Assembly: GCA_949035555.1 (NCBI GenBank)
Contig: CAROLD010000005.1
Location: 20,127 to 84,126 of the forward strand
DNA from: an uncultured bacterium
Lineage (GTDB): Bacteria > Cyanobacteriota > Vampirovibrionia > Gastranaerophilales > Gastranaerophilaceae
Length of the DNA stretch: 64,000 nucleotides
Reading direction: 5' to 3'
This document shows, piece by piece, positions 53,569 through 62,468 of the stretch. The notes below the pieces were generated by a model, which was not told where the DNA came from, searched no databases, and saw only the letters and a program-made list of their open reading frames with translations. How positions within the stretch are numbered: the first letter of the stretch is position 1; each line of letters opens with the position of its first letter. A program made the translations under genes and the position numbers.

Positions 53569-54279
53569 TTGAATAACAGTTATTATGAAACTTTGGATGA
53601 AAATTTTAGTCAGGCTTTGAATTTTTTAGAGACTGAATATAGCCATAAAGAATTGCTTGAGTTTTTAAAAACCGGAAATATTGTACAAAAACAAATTGCA
53701 ACATTAAGATTGCAACAGATAGCTTCTATAGAAGATGCGCAAATTCTGGTTTCAAATCTTGTCGGTCAAGATGGCAAAATTCGAGAAGCTGTTTCGTTAA
53801 GACTTGATGAATTCATGTCTAATTCTCAATATATTGAGTATTTTAAAACACCGCAAAATTATAATATATTTCTGGACGCAATAATAGATATAAACGGAAA
53901 TATTTGCCGAAACGTAATCAGCGCAATTTCTAATCTAAGAAATAATGAGGAGTTTTGTAATCTTTTCTGTAACGGGCTTGTTAACTTATCAATGAACCTT
54001 CTTGATACCATTGAACAAATAGATTTTTTTCAAGGAAAATACAAAGTTAATAAAGAAGTCTTTAAATTGTACTGGTGCCTTGAAACAGCTTATGTTTTCG
54101 CCGATAAAATAGATTTTGAAGATTTAAAAGAAATTGTTCTTAGGGCAAAAAATATTGATGAATACACTATCAGAGAAAAGACCGCAAAAATTTTAAGCCT
54201 TGGTTTTGATGATAGCGATTTGCAGCTTGCTCAAAAAGAACTAAAAAAAGATACAAATTATTACGTACGAAGATTTTAA
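53569..54279 (+). CDS. HEAT-like helical protein
   Basis: 236 residues of alpha-helical repeat (RLQQIASIEDAQILVSNLVG; IREAVSLRLDEFMS; NVISAISNLRN), ending KKDTNYYVRRF, as in HEAT or PBS lyase repeats. It starts with TTG; TGAGGA lies 8 bases upstream. It differs in sequence from the HEAT-like protein at 52588 but may interact with the same machinery. Confidence 0.6.
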   Translation: MNNSYYETLDENFSQALNFLETEYSHKELLEFLKTGNIVQKQIATLRLQQIASIEDAQILVSNLVGQDGKIREAVSLRLDEFMSNSQYIEYFKTPQNYNIFLDAIIDINGNICRNVISAISNLRNNEEFCNLFCNGLVNLSMNLLDTIEQIDFFQGKYKVNKEVFKLYWCLETAYVFADKIDFEDLKEIVLRAKNIDEYTIREKTAKILSLGFDDSDLQLAQKELKKDTNYYVRRF

Positions 54280-54378
54280 ATCTTAAAAATTTTATATTTA
54301 TTAATAATATAGCAAGTTTTTCAAAAGACTGTTTTAGTATATATAAGTAGTGTGTTACAAAATAGTGGAGTGATCATT

Positions 54379-54927
54379 ATGTCAATGACAGTTGAAGCAA
54401 AGTACATCGGCGGAGATGAAACTAAGGGTTATATGGTAAATGTTCGCAATGCCCATCCAAAAGGTATGATTGGTGATGCAGGTTATATCAGACGTTTTGA
54501 AACTGATAAAGCCGCAAAAGCATTTACTGCTCTAGTCAACGAAACAGGAGAAGATTTTTATCAAAAAGAACAACTTAAACCGGAAAAGCCTATTCCATTG
54601 TGTCATATTGGAGATGATTTTGTAAAAGCTGAAACCTGTGAAGATTGTGAAGATGTAGAATGTCCTAAAATTTCCTGGGGTCGAGCTACATTTTCAAGAT
54701 TAACGGATGAGCAAATAAAAGCGATAAATGAAACCCGAAAATTACCTGAAGGTGTAAAAATTGTAAGAGACGGTATGGGCGGCTATACATTATCTAATAG
54801 CTACAAAGGACTTGTAACAGGAACAAGAACAGTACCTGAAGGCTTTGAAATGAAAAAAGATTGGCTTGGATTTACTGTAGTCGTTCCTAAAGATACTGAA
54901 AGTATTTTTATTAATGATGTAGCTTAA
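54379..54927 (+). CDS. Cysteine-containing soluble protein, unknown function
   Basis: 182 residues, acidic and beta-rich. A cysteine cluster (AETCEDCEDVECPKIS) near residue 89-104 may bind metal or be redox active. The rest reads GRATFSRLTDEQ, ETRKLPEGVKIVRDGMGGYTL and TRTVPEGFEMKKDWLGFTVV: two similar halves suggesting an internal repeat. The ATG at 54379 has GTGGAG 8 bases upstream. It is monocistronic, followed by a terminator. Confidence 0.55.
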   Translation: MSMTVEAKYIGGDETKGYMVNVRNAHPKGMIGDAGYIRRFETDKAAKAFTALVNETGEDFYQKEQLKPEKPIPLCHIGDDFVKAETCEDCEDVECPKISWGRATFSRLTDEQIKAINETRKLPEGVKIVRDGMGGYTLSNSYKGLVTGTRTVPEGFEMKKDWLGFTVVVPKDTESIFINDVA

Positions 54928-54941
54928 TAATTTAAAGACTT

Positions 54942-54975
54942 AAGGCGGGACAGGTTTACCTGTTCCGCCTTTTTA
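54942..54975 (+). terminator. Terminator of the 54379 gene
   Basis: AAGGCGGGACAGG / CCTGTTCCGCCT with one G-T pair and a short T-rich loop, then TTTTTAATT. Confidence 0.85.
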
Positions 54976-54982
54976 ATTACTG

Positions 54983-54991
54983 TGATATAAT
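54983..54991 (+). promoter_or_regulatory. Extended -10 promoter of metF, predicted leaderless
   Basis: TGA then TATAAT (54986-54991), 6 bases before the ATG at 54998. It lies immediately after the terminator of the previous gene. Confidence 0.6.
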
Positions 54992-54997
54992 CAGATT

Positions 54998-55858
54998 ATG
55001 GATTTAAGAGAAATTTATCTTAAAAAGACTGATGAAATTTGCGGGTTAAGCTGTCCGCCAGTTTCATTTGAAGTTTTTCCTCCTAAAAATGAAGATATTA
55101 CAGGACTGTTTGAAGAATTAAGAATATTAAAACGATACAATCCTGCTCTTGTGTCACTTACTTACGGAGCAAGCGGCACTTCCTCAAGATTTTCACCTGA
55201 CATTTTAAAATCTATTATAGATTTAGAGTTAAATCTAATGCCGCACTTTACATGTGTTTGTTCCGGACGGGATGAAATAGAAGATTACATCAGAACAATA
55301 GAAAATCTTGGAATGGAAAATATTTTAGCGCTTCGCGGCGATATTCCGCAAGGGGTAAATCCATGTACATTGGATTTTGAACACGCAAATGAGCTTGTAG
55401 ATTTTATTCATCAAAAAACAACTTTATCTATAGGAGTTGCAGGATATCCGGAATGCCATATTGAAGCAAAATCTATTCAAGAAGATATTGAAAATTTGAA
55501 AAGAAAAGTTGAAGCCGGAGCAAGTGCGATTTTTACCCAGTTATTTTTTGATAATGACAAATTTTGTAAATATGTTGAACTTGTGAGGGGTGCAGGTATT
55601 GAAGTTCCTATTGTTGCAGGTATTATGCCTATAAGAAGTTTAACCCAAATAGAGAAGATGGTTCAAATGACACATGTTTCAATACCTGAGACTTTAAAAA
55701 ATCGTCTTGAACAAAATAGCATTGATGCTAAGAAATTTGGTATAGAATTTGCAATAAATCAGTGCCAGGATTTGATTGATTTTGGTGTTGACGGGCTTCA
55801 TTTTTTTACGTTAAATCATTCTGACCAAGTTTCAGAAATTTTAGATAATATATTATAA
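54998..55858 (+). CDS. metF: 5,10-methylenetetrahydrofolate reductase
   Basis: 286 residues. SFEVFPPKN, SLTYGASGTSS, HFTCV, ALRGDIPQGV (FAD and folate binding), YPECHIEA, EAGASAIFTQLFFDN and GIMPI are typical of MetF, which makes 5-methyl-tetrahydrofolate for methionine synthesis. A TIM barrel of usual length with no C-terminal regulatory domain. deoC starts 12 bases later. Confidence 0.93.
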   Translation: MDLREIYLKKTDEICGLSCPPVSFEVFPPKNEDITGLFEELRILKRYNPALVSLTYGASGTSSRFSPDILKSIIDLELNLMPHFTCVCSGRDEIEDYIRTIENLGMENILALRGDIPQGVNPCTLDFEHANELVDFIHQKTTLSIGVAGYPECHIEAKSIQEDIENLKRKVEAGASAIFTQLFFDNDKFCKYVELVRGAGIEVPIVAGIMPIRSLTQIEKMVQMTHVSIPETLKNRLEQNSIDAKKFGIEFAINQCQDLIDFGVDGLHFFTLNHSDQVSEILDNIL

Positions 55859-55870
55859 AGGAGAAATATT

Positions 55871-56521
55871 ATGGATAACTTAAATAGATATGTTGAACAC
55901 ACTCTTTTAAAACAAGATGCGCTTACATCTGATTTAATTAAACTTTTTGCTGAAGCTAAAGAACATAAGTTTTTAGGGGTGTGTATAAATCCCTGCTATG
56001 TGAAACTTGCAAAAGATAATTTAAAAGACAGTGATGTGAAAATTGTCACAGTTATAGGGTTTCCATTAGGAGCAAATACAACAGAAACTAAGATTTTTGA
56101 AACAATTAACGCAGTAAGAGACGGGGCTGATGAAATTGATATGGTTATTAATGTTACTAAACTCAAAGAAGGAGCATCCGAATATATTATTGATGAAATC
56201 AAAGGTATTAAAGCTGCTTGCGGTGGAAATAATTTAAAAGTAATTATAGAGACTGATTTACTTACAAAAGAAGAAATCAAATATGCCTGTGAATGCGCAA
56301 TAAAAGGGGGGGCAGACTTTGTAAAAACCTCAACAGGATTTGTAAAAGGCGGAGCCGGAGCAAAGGCGGAAGATGTTGAGCTAATGTATAATACCGTTAA
56401 AGATGCAGGGCTTCAGGTAAAAGCATCTGGTGGAATTAGAGATAAAGAAACTGCTATTCTAATGATTGATGCTGGGGCAGTGAGACTTGGTACAAGTTCC
56501 GGGGTAAAAATTGTTAGTTAA
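55871..56521 (+). CDS. deoC: Deoxyribose-phosphate aldolase
   Basis: 216 residues. EHTLLKQDA, CINPCYV, VIGFPLGANTTETK, GADEIDMVIN, VIIETDLLT and the Schiff-base lysine motif FVKTSTGF, then KASGGIRD. It cleaves 2-deoxyribose-5-phosphate to acetaldehyde and glyceraldehyde-3-phosphate. AAGGAG is 8 bases before the ATG. Operon with metF. Confidence 0.95.
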   Translation: MDNLNRYVEHTLLKQDALTSDLIKLFAEAKEHKFLGVCINPCYVKLAKDNLKDSDVKIVTVIGFPLGANTTETKIFETINAVRDGADEIDMVINVTKLKEGASEYIIDEIKGIKAACGGNNLKVIIETDLLTKEEIKYACECAIKGGADFVKTSTGFVKGGAGAKAEDVELMYNTVKDAGLQVKASGGIRDKETAILMIDAGAVRLGTSSGVKIVS

Positions 56522-56601
56522 CATACTGTTACAATAAAGTAAATACTAATCATCACATGTTTTATATCGTTACAAGATAGTGAATTGTGGAGTAAGGATT
56601 T

Positions 56602-57521
56602 GTGGTAGAAAATCTTAACACATATTGGCAAACCCAATATCAACCAACATATCAACCAAAACTAAAAGAAGAAAAAATGAGGTTGATACAAAAACTTATG
56701 TTTTAGGCGGACTTGCTGCCACTACAGTAAATACTCCTCTCAAGAAAAATTTTACAAAGCCCTTTTCTCAACAATTCTTAAAAGCTATAGAAAGAATTCC
56801 AAAGGCTGATTTAGATACCTATAAAGTCGCATTTAATAATGCGTTTCAGTATTCAAAACTTGGGACCAGAGGTATAACAATAACAGACTTGAGTACTCTT
56901 TCTGAGGCTAACGCTGAGGTAACACTAAAGCTTCTTGCGGAAAAATGCTTCCAAAAAGGGTTAATAAACTTCCGGGTAACAATAAAAAGTAGTAAATAAA
57001 CTTGTCAAACAATTGGAAACAATAAGAAAAGGTAAAAATGCGTGCTTTGCACCAAATACAAAAACTATCGTTTTAAATAGTGATAAAATGGCTGTTGCAG
57101 CATTTCATGAAATGGGTCATGCATTAAATCAACAAAGCACCGGTGTAATAAAAATAATAAAAAATTTGAAAGGTCTACGGGGATTAACCCCTTTAATTTT
57201 ACTTACTGCCGCATTTAAAAATAAAAAAGCAGAAGGCGAAAAACCTGTTGGTGTATTTGATAAAGTTACTACCTTTGTAAAAAAAATCATTGTGGGATAT
57301 TAACAACGGCATTATTTATACCAACTGTAATTGAAGAAGGTATAGCTTCAATCAGGGGTTCAAAAGTTGCAAAACCTTTGCTGGACGAAAGATTATACAA
57401 ACAATTAAATAAATTCCATGGAAAAGGCTGGTTAACATATGTCGCAAGTGCTATTGCTTCAGGTCTGGCCGTTGAAGCTGTTTCCTGGGTTCAGAATAAA
57501 ATCGTCAACTCTAAGGCTTAA
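56602..57521 (+). pseudogene. Frameshifted HExGH membrane protein gene
   Basis: A GTG at 56602 with AAGGA upstream opens MVENLNTYWQTQYQPTYQ, which is lost at a run of A near 56665. The next piece (frame of 56625) reads VLGGLAATTVNTPLKKNFT and ends after CFQKGLIN. The coding then moves again near 56965 and 56985, reading VVNKLVKQLE and FHEMGHALNQ (HExxH), and shifts once more near 57300 to TTALFIPTVIEEGIAS...NSKA, stop at 57519. Four frame changes at A-rich runs indicate decay. Hydrophobic helices suggest a membrane zincin. The remnants begin near the deoC stop without an evident terminator. Confidence 0.65.
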
Positions 57522-57552
57522 ATGAAAATATGAGAAAAATCATTATTATCCA

Positions 57553-57561
57553 TGATATAAT
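57553..57561 (+). promoter_or_regulatory. Extended -10 promoter of flhB
   Basis: TGA then TATAAT (57556-57561); AAAAAGGAA ribosome site follows before the ATG at 57587. Confidence 0.6.
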
Positions 57562-57586
57562 ATAGTTAAAAAGGAACTATCTCAAA

Positions 57587-58669
57587 ATGGGTGATGAAGA
57601 TAAACAGTTTGACGCCACCCCCAGAAAGCTGGAACAGGCTCGAAAAGAAGGACAGGTTGTTAAGTCTAAAGATTTTTCAACAGCTGTTTCTCTGCTTGTT
57701 TTATTCTCTGTAATTTTTGGATTAGCTCCTTTTATCTGGGATCAAATCGTACAGGTATTTACGCTTTTATATGAGCAAATTCCAAATGCTCATGTTGAAA
57801 AAATCGGCTACACTTATGTTCTTATTGTGGCTATTAAAGGTGCGGCACTGATTATTGGTCCCATTTTAGCAATAGCGTGGCTTGTTGCGGTTTTAGCCGA
57901 TTTTATTCAGGTCGGTCCTCTTGTAGCGATAGCTCCATTGATGCCCAAGCTTGATAAATTGAATCCGACCAAATATTTTAAAAACATTATTTCAATAAAA
58001 ACACTTTTTGAATTGTTTAAAAATATTGTAAAAGTTGCAATTTTGGGCTATATAGGCTGGATGGTTTATAAAGAACACGTTGAACATATAATGATGCTGG
58101 CACAAGTTGATAATAATTTTGCTGTAATGAAAGAATTTGGAGAGCTTATTACAGAATTTATATTTAAAGCTTGTATTGCCTTTTTGGTTATTGCCGCGGC
58201 GGATTATGGGGTAACAAAATGGAAATTTTTAAAAGATCAAAAAATGTCTTTTAAAGAAATTAAAGACGAATATAAGAACTCCGAAGGAGATCCTAATGTA
58301 AAAGCTCAATTACGTCAACGTCGTATGCAGATGTTACAGCAAGGGGCTATGGATGCAGTTCCGACAGCAGACTTTGTTGTTACAAACCCTACTCATGTTG
58401 CTTGTGCGCTAAAATATGTTGCGGAAGAAATGGATTCGCCTATGCTTATAGCAAAAGGTACTGAGCTTATTGCAAAAAAAATTATAGGAATAGCTAAAGA
58501 ACATAATGTTCCGGTAATAGAAAACCCGCCTGTAGCAAGAGCTTTATTTAAAATGGTCGATATTAACCAATCTATACCGCCTGAACTATACAAAGCGGTA
58601 GCAGAAATTCTGATGTTCGTTTATAAAATAAAAAATAAAAATACATCAAATAAACGACCGCGAAATTAA
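57587..58669 (+). CDS. flhB: Flagellar type III secretion protein FlhB
   Basis: 360 residues. The start QFDATPRKLEQARKEGQVVKSKDF is the FlhB/SctU signature, followed by four membrane helices (about 32-50, 75-105, 140-160, 190-205) and the cytoplasmic domain with EYKNSEGDPNVKAQLRQRR and the self-cleaving NPTH (267-270). It switches the export apparatus from hook to filament substrates. FlhB and SctU share this structure; the following sigma-28 gene favours the flagellar role. The rest of the export apparatus is not in the window. Confidence 0.9.
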   Translation: MGDEDKQFDATPRKLEQARKEGQVVKSKDFSTAVSLLVLFSVIFGLAPFIWDQIVQVFTLLYEQIPNAHVEKIGYTYVLIVAIKGAALIIGPILAIAWLVAVLADFIQVGPLVAIAPLMPKLDKLNPTKYFKNIISIKTLFELFKNIVKVAILGYIGWMVYKEHVEHIMMLAQVDNNFAVMKEFGELITEFIFKACIAFLVIAAADYGVTKWKFLKDQKMSFKEIKDEYKNSEGDPNVKAQLRQRRMQMLQQGAMDAVPTADFVVTNPTHVACALKYVAEEMDSPMLIAKGTELIAKKIIGIAKEHNVPVIENPPVARALFKMVDINQSIPPELYKAVAEILMFVYKIKNKNTSNKRPRN

Positions 58670-58699
58670 TTTATTGTAGTATTATTGATGTGTAAAATT

Positions 58700-59362
58700 A
58701 TGGCAAGAGAAGATAAAACAAACTTACAACATTATATAGATATCGTGCAGAAAGTTGCAAGAGTTGAGCATAGACGTATCCCGTCACATATGGTCGAATA
58801 TGAAGAGTTGCTTTCTATTGGGATTATTGCTATTCAGGTCATGGTTAAAAACAAAACACCTGAGCAATTAGAAAAATACAATGCGGCATATATTGCAACA
58901 GCTGTAAGATGGGCTATTAGGAATGAATTAAGAATTAGATATAAGTGGTATTCGCTAAAACACAAAGCTGAAGAGGAGTATGATGAATCTGAAGCTGTTG
59001 AAGGCATGGATATGAAACAGGCTAAAGTTCGTGAAGCTATTTACGAAACAGTACTTTCTATTGATGGACTTGCCGCGGCAGCAAGTGATAATGATTCTCC
59101 GTTTGATTTTGTTAAAGACACCCACGCAATGCCTGATGAAAGTGCTGAAATATCAGAAATGGGTAAAATGATAAGAGCCGCAATTTCAAAACTTCCGCCC
59201 AAAGAAAGAACTGTTGTCGAATACAGATTTTATCGTAATATGCAGGTAAAAGATATAGCAACTCAAATTGGTCTGTCTCCGTCCCGTGTAACACGTATTG
59301 TTCAATCATCTTTGAATACTGTACGCGAATATCTGAACCAGCACGAATTATACGGATATTAA
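58700..59362 (+). CDS. FliA/WhiG-type sigma factor (sigma-28)
   Basis: About 220 residues. Region 2 (EYEELLSIGIIAIQVMV, AAYIATAVRWAIRNELR), a middle segment (MPDESAEISEMGKM) and region 4 (SKLPPKERTVVEYRFYRNMQ, DIATQIGLSPSRVTRIVQSS) match the sigma-28 group. It probably directs late flagellar genes, including the gene with the GCCGATAA promoter at 18358. Start is uncertain: ATG at 58700 or ATG at 58688, neither with a clear ribosome site. It is 30 bases after flhB. Confidence 0.8.
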   Translation: MAREDKTNLQHYIDIVQKVARVEHRRIPSHMVEYEELLSIGIIAIQVMVKNKTPEQLEKYNAAYIATAVRWAIRNELRIRYKWYSLKHKAEEEYDESEAVEGMDMKQAKVREAIYETVLSIDGLAAAASDNDSPFDFVKDTHAMPDESAEISEMGKMIRAAISKLPPKERTVVEYRFYRNMQVKDIATQIGLSPSRVTRIVQSSLNTVREYLNQHELYGY

Positions 59363-59392
59363 ACATAACTTGCAACAGCTATTTAAACAAAG

Positions 59393-59398
59393 TATAAT
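59393..59398 (+). promoter_or_regulatory. -10 box, predicted leaderless start
   Basis: TATAAT with 6 bases to the ATG at 59405 and no Shine-Dalgarno. Confidence 0.55.
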
Positions 59399-59404
59399 AA
59401 TACT

Positions 59405-60385
59405 ATGATTAAAATAAGAAGATTGACGTGTTTTGATTATCCTAAGTTAAAAAAACTCATTTCGTATTTGTGTACGGATGACAATGATAAGCTTGCAAAA
59501 TCTTTGATGGAAGAACCTTTAGGTTTTCTTAACGCTATGCTTCCATTAAGATTTAAATTCAAGTCCGAATCTTTTATACTGATTGACAAGCATGAGATTT
59601 TAGGGCTTATTACAACTTTAAGAACTCCCGGTAATCCATATAAAATCAATATAACACGTCTAATTTTCAAAGATAATATGTACGAAATTGGCAAAAATCT
59701 GGTGCAATTTGTTCTTCAAAAATATGGCGAAAAAGGTGCAAAATCTTTCTCCGTAACAATTGATGAATGTCACGACGAATTGTTTAATCTGTTTATTAAT
59801 GGATGCGGTTTCAGGCAGTGCGCGTCTGAAACTTTATGGAAAATAGAAAAACCGGCTCCTCAAAAACCTTCTATGCATTGGCGCTATGCTCAGGACAATG
59901 ATGCTGAAGACATTGCCCGATTATACAATGATGAAGTCATAAATATGTATAAACCTTCGCTGATTCGTCATCCAAAAGAGTTCCAGACCCCGTTTTTCGA
60001 AGGGTTTACAGACTATTACAAAACAAGATTCGTCATTGAAGAAGACAAGAAAATTCTGGGCTATTTTTCTATTACGACAATGGATAATTTAAACTATATT
60101 CTAGATATAACAACAAACAACGGTTACGATTTTGACTATAGTGAAATCATTAACATAATGCTATGTGAAATTGCACGTAAGAAAAAAGCCTTCTATCCGT
60201 TGATTAAACAAAAAAAATACATAAAAAACTCTGAACGCATAGAAAATTATTTAAAATCTCAAAATTATAACCCTATACAAACCCAGCAAATTCTGGTAAA
60301 AGACTATTACAAACCTGTTAAACAGGAAGCGCAGGCGTGGAAAGTATTTATACTGGGCGAAAATCACATAACAACTAACTCTTAA
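59405..60385 (+). CDS. Double GNAT-like acyltransferase
   Basis: 326 residues that look like two GNAT-type halves: MIKIRRLTCFDYPKLKKLI...FINGCGFRQCASETLWKIE (1-150) and MHWRYAQDNDAEDIARLYND...GYFSITTMDN, then a less clear end. The pattern of strand-helix-strand and the final bulge GFRQC fit N-acetyltransferases, but the acetyl-CoA loop is weak. The substrate is unknown. It starts in a predicted leaderless mRNA. Confidence 0.55.
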   Translation: MIKIRRLTCFDYPKLKKLISYLCTDDNDKLAKSLMEEPLGFLNAMLPLRFKFKSESFILIDKHEILGLITTLRTPGNPYKINITRLIFKDNMYEIGKNLVQFVLQKYGEKGAKSFSVTIDECHDELFNLFINGCGFRQCASETLWKIEKPAPQKPSMHWRYAQDNDAEDIARLYNDEVINMYKPSLIRHPKEFQTPFFEGFTDYYKTRFVIEEDKKILGYFSITTMDNLNYILDITTNNGYDFDYSEIINIMLCEIARKKKAFYPLIKQKKYIKNSERIENYLKSQNYNPIQTQQILVKDYYKPVKQEAQAWKVFILGENHITTNS

Positions 60386-60447
60386 TATTTGTAGAAATTT
60401 AACAGTCTTCGTGCTACCATAATTTGACAGAAGAAATCGAGGTGGAT

Positions 60448-61470
60448 ATGGAGAATTTAAAAATTTATCTGGACAAAGATATTAATCAAGAATTAATTAA
60501 GTCTAAAAAAATTGCAGTTATTGGTTTTGGTTCTCAAGGTTACGGACAGTCAATGAATTTAAAAGATTCCGGCTGTGATGTTGTTTTAGGTTTGAGGCAG
60601 GGCGGTAAATCCGATATCAAAGCTAAACAATACGGATTTAAAACTATGTCTATTGAAGATGCTGTAACTTGGGCGGATATCGTACAAGTTTTAATACCTG
60701 ATGAACTTCAGGCAGAAGTTTATGAAAATCAAATAAAACCTAATATGCGAGCAGGACAGTATTTGATGTTCTCCCACGGGTTTAATATCCACTACAAAAA
60801 AATTACTGCACCATCAGACGTAAATGTTATAATGGTTGCACCAAAAGGTCCGGGACATACTGTAAGAAGCCAATATGAAGAGGGCAAAGGTGTCCCTTCG
60901 TTAGTTGCAATTTATCAAGACCCGTCAGGAGATTCAAAAGAGGTTTCATTATCTTATGCTTCTGCAATCGGGGCAGGTCGTGCAGGTATTATTGAAACAA
61001 CATTCAAAGAAGAAACCGAGACTGACCTTTTTGGCGAACAGGCAGTAATTTGCGGAGGGGTTTCCGCATTGATGAAAGCAGGATTTGAAGTTCTGACAGA
61101 AGCCGGTTATTCGCCTCATATGGCTTATTTTGAAGTTCTTCACGAAATGAAGCTGATTATAGACCTTGTAAATCAAGGCGGTCTTGCGGATATGAGATAT
61201 TCAATCTCTAATACCGCCGAATACGGCGATATGACAAGAGGACCAAAGGTTATAGATGAAGCCTCTAAAAACGCGATGAGAGAAATCCTTAAAGAAATTC
61301 AATCTGGAGCATTTGCCGATGAATTTACCAGTGAGATGAGTTCGGGATGTGTGAATTTTAACAACTTGAGACAAGAAAATGCAAACCACCAGATTGAAAC
61401 TATAGGAAAAGAAATCCGTGACTCTTTTGTTTGGGGGAACGACAAAATTATTGACAGAAATAAAAATTAA
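60448..61470 (+). CDS. ilvC: Ketol-acid reductoisomerase
   Basis: 340 residues: IAVIGFGSQGYGQSMNLKDS (NADPH Rossmann), LGLRQGGKS, GPGHTVRSQYE, EETETDLFGEQAV with the Mg-binding acidic residues, and SNTAEYGD near the end. Second step of valine/isoleucine synthesis. The start at ATG 60448 has GAGGTGG 3-8 bases ahead; the TTG at 60424 lies before the ribosome site. ilvB/ilvN are not in the window. Confidence 0.95.
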   Translation: MENLKIYLDKDINQELIKSKKIAVIGFGSQGYGQSMNLKDSGCDVVLGLRQGGKSDIKAKQYGFKTMSIEDAVTWADIVQVLIPDELQAEVYENQIKPNMRAGQYLMFSHGFNIHYKKITAPSDVNVIMVAPKGPGHTVRSQYEEGKGVPSLVAIYQDPSGDSKEVSLSYASAIGAGRAGIIETTFKEETETDLFGEQAVICGGVSALMKAGFEVLTEAGYSPHMAYFEVLHEMKLIIDLVNQGGLADMRYSISNTAEYGDMTRGPKVIDEASKNAMREILKEIQSGAFADEFTSEMSSGCVNFNNLRQENANHQIETIGKEIRDSFVWGNDKIIDRNKN

Positions 61471-61484
61471 TAGAGGAAATAAAA

Positions 61485-62318
61485 ATGTTTAATACAGAAG
61501 ATACATATGAAGTTGTCATTTTTTCAATAGGTGACACTAAAGCAGGAACAAAAATGGGTAAATTACAATTGAAAAATACGGTTGATAATACCGTACTTAA
61601 TTGTATTCTTTGGGAAGAAACTCTTAACCGTTTCGACAGCAAGATTTTCCGTACAGGAAACCTTGTCCGTATCGTTTCTGCAAGCTTTAATGAAAAATTT
61701 AACAACTGTCTTGTATCCGCTCTGGAATTGATAAAGGAAGCTAAACTAGGTTTGGAGCCGCAAGAAATTGAACAATATTGGACAAAATTAAAATCTTATA
61801 TAGATAGAATTAATAATGAAGATTTGAGAAATTTTGTAGCCGAACAATTTGCCAGATATGAAGATTTATTTAAAGTTATTCCTGCGGCAAAACTTATGCA
61901 CCACAACTATATTGGAGGTTTGCTTGTCCACACTGTTGAATGTGCGGAGTTTGCAGAATTGAATATGGCAAAATTTACATATAAAACAAACGAAGATGAG
62001 ATATACGCGGCTTGTTTACTGCACGATTTTGGTAAAATTTTTGAATATACAATTAATACCGAAACAGGTCTGATTGATTATGCTCCAAACTTCCGAGAAG
62101 AATGGATTTCCCACTCTCAATACGGGTTTACAATATGTATGAGCGCAGGCTTTAAAAAAGTTGCAAAAATGATTGCCGCACACCACGGAAGAAGCGACTG
62201 GGGTGCAATTATTGACCTTGATCAAAAAGACTTGGAACCTGAGTTATATTTAATTCACTTTATAGACAATTTATCAGCAAAATTTGGTAAAATCAGCACC
62301 AGACTGCTTGAAAAATAA
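61485..62318 (+). CDS. YhaM-like 3'-5' exoribonuclease
   Basis: 277 residues: an N-terminal OB fold (1-90), then an HD domain with MHHNYIGGLLVHTVEC, LLHDFGKI and MIAAHHGRSDWG, ending with HFIDNLSAKFG. The order OB then HD matches YhaM/CBF1 of Bacillus, which degrades RNA or DNA from the 3' end. It is 14 bases after ilvC with GAGG upstream. Confidence 0.88.
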   Translation: MFNTEDTYEVVIFSIGDTKAGTKMGKLQLKNTVDNTVLNCILWEETLNRFDSKIFRTGNLVRIVSASFNEKFNNCLVSALELIKEAKLGLEPQEIEQYWTKLKSYIDRINNEDLRNFVAEQFARYEDLFKVIPAAKLMHHNYIGGLLVHTVECAEFAELNMAKFTYKTNEDEIYAACLLHDFGKIFEYTINTETGLIDYAPNFREEWISHSQYGFTICMSAGFKKVAKMIAAHHGRSDWGAIIDLDQKDLEPELYLIHFIDNLSAKFGKISTRLLEK

Positions 62319-62468
62319 ATGCGTAAAATCAATACTTTAGACCGAAATGTTAACAAAATAAATAAAAATTTACGTTGCGAAACATTTTAAGTCATGGAGC
62401 ATGGTTTATGATAAATTAAATTGTGTAATAAGGATATATTTAGGAATAGTTGAGTAAGGAGATTATGA

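Noticed and set aside
53569..54279. Reading the HEAT-like protein at 53569 as a phycobilin lyase
   Set aside because: HEAT-like repeats alone do not show lyase function, and the window has no pigment or photosynthesis gene.
62319..62390. 23-codon ORF directly after the yhaM-like stop (MRKINTLDRNVNKINKNLRC start)
   Set aside because: No ribosome site, no terminator, low complexity, and nothing to set it apart from chance AT-rich sequence.
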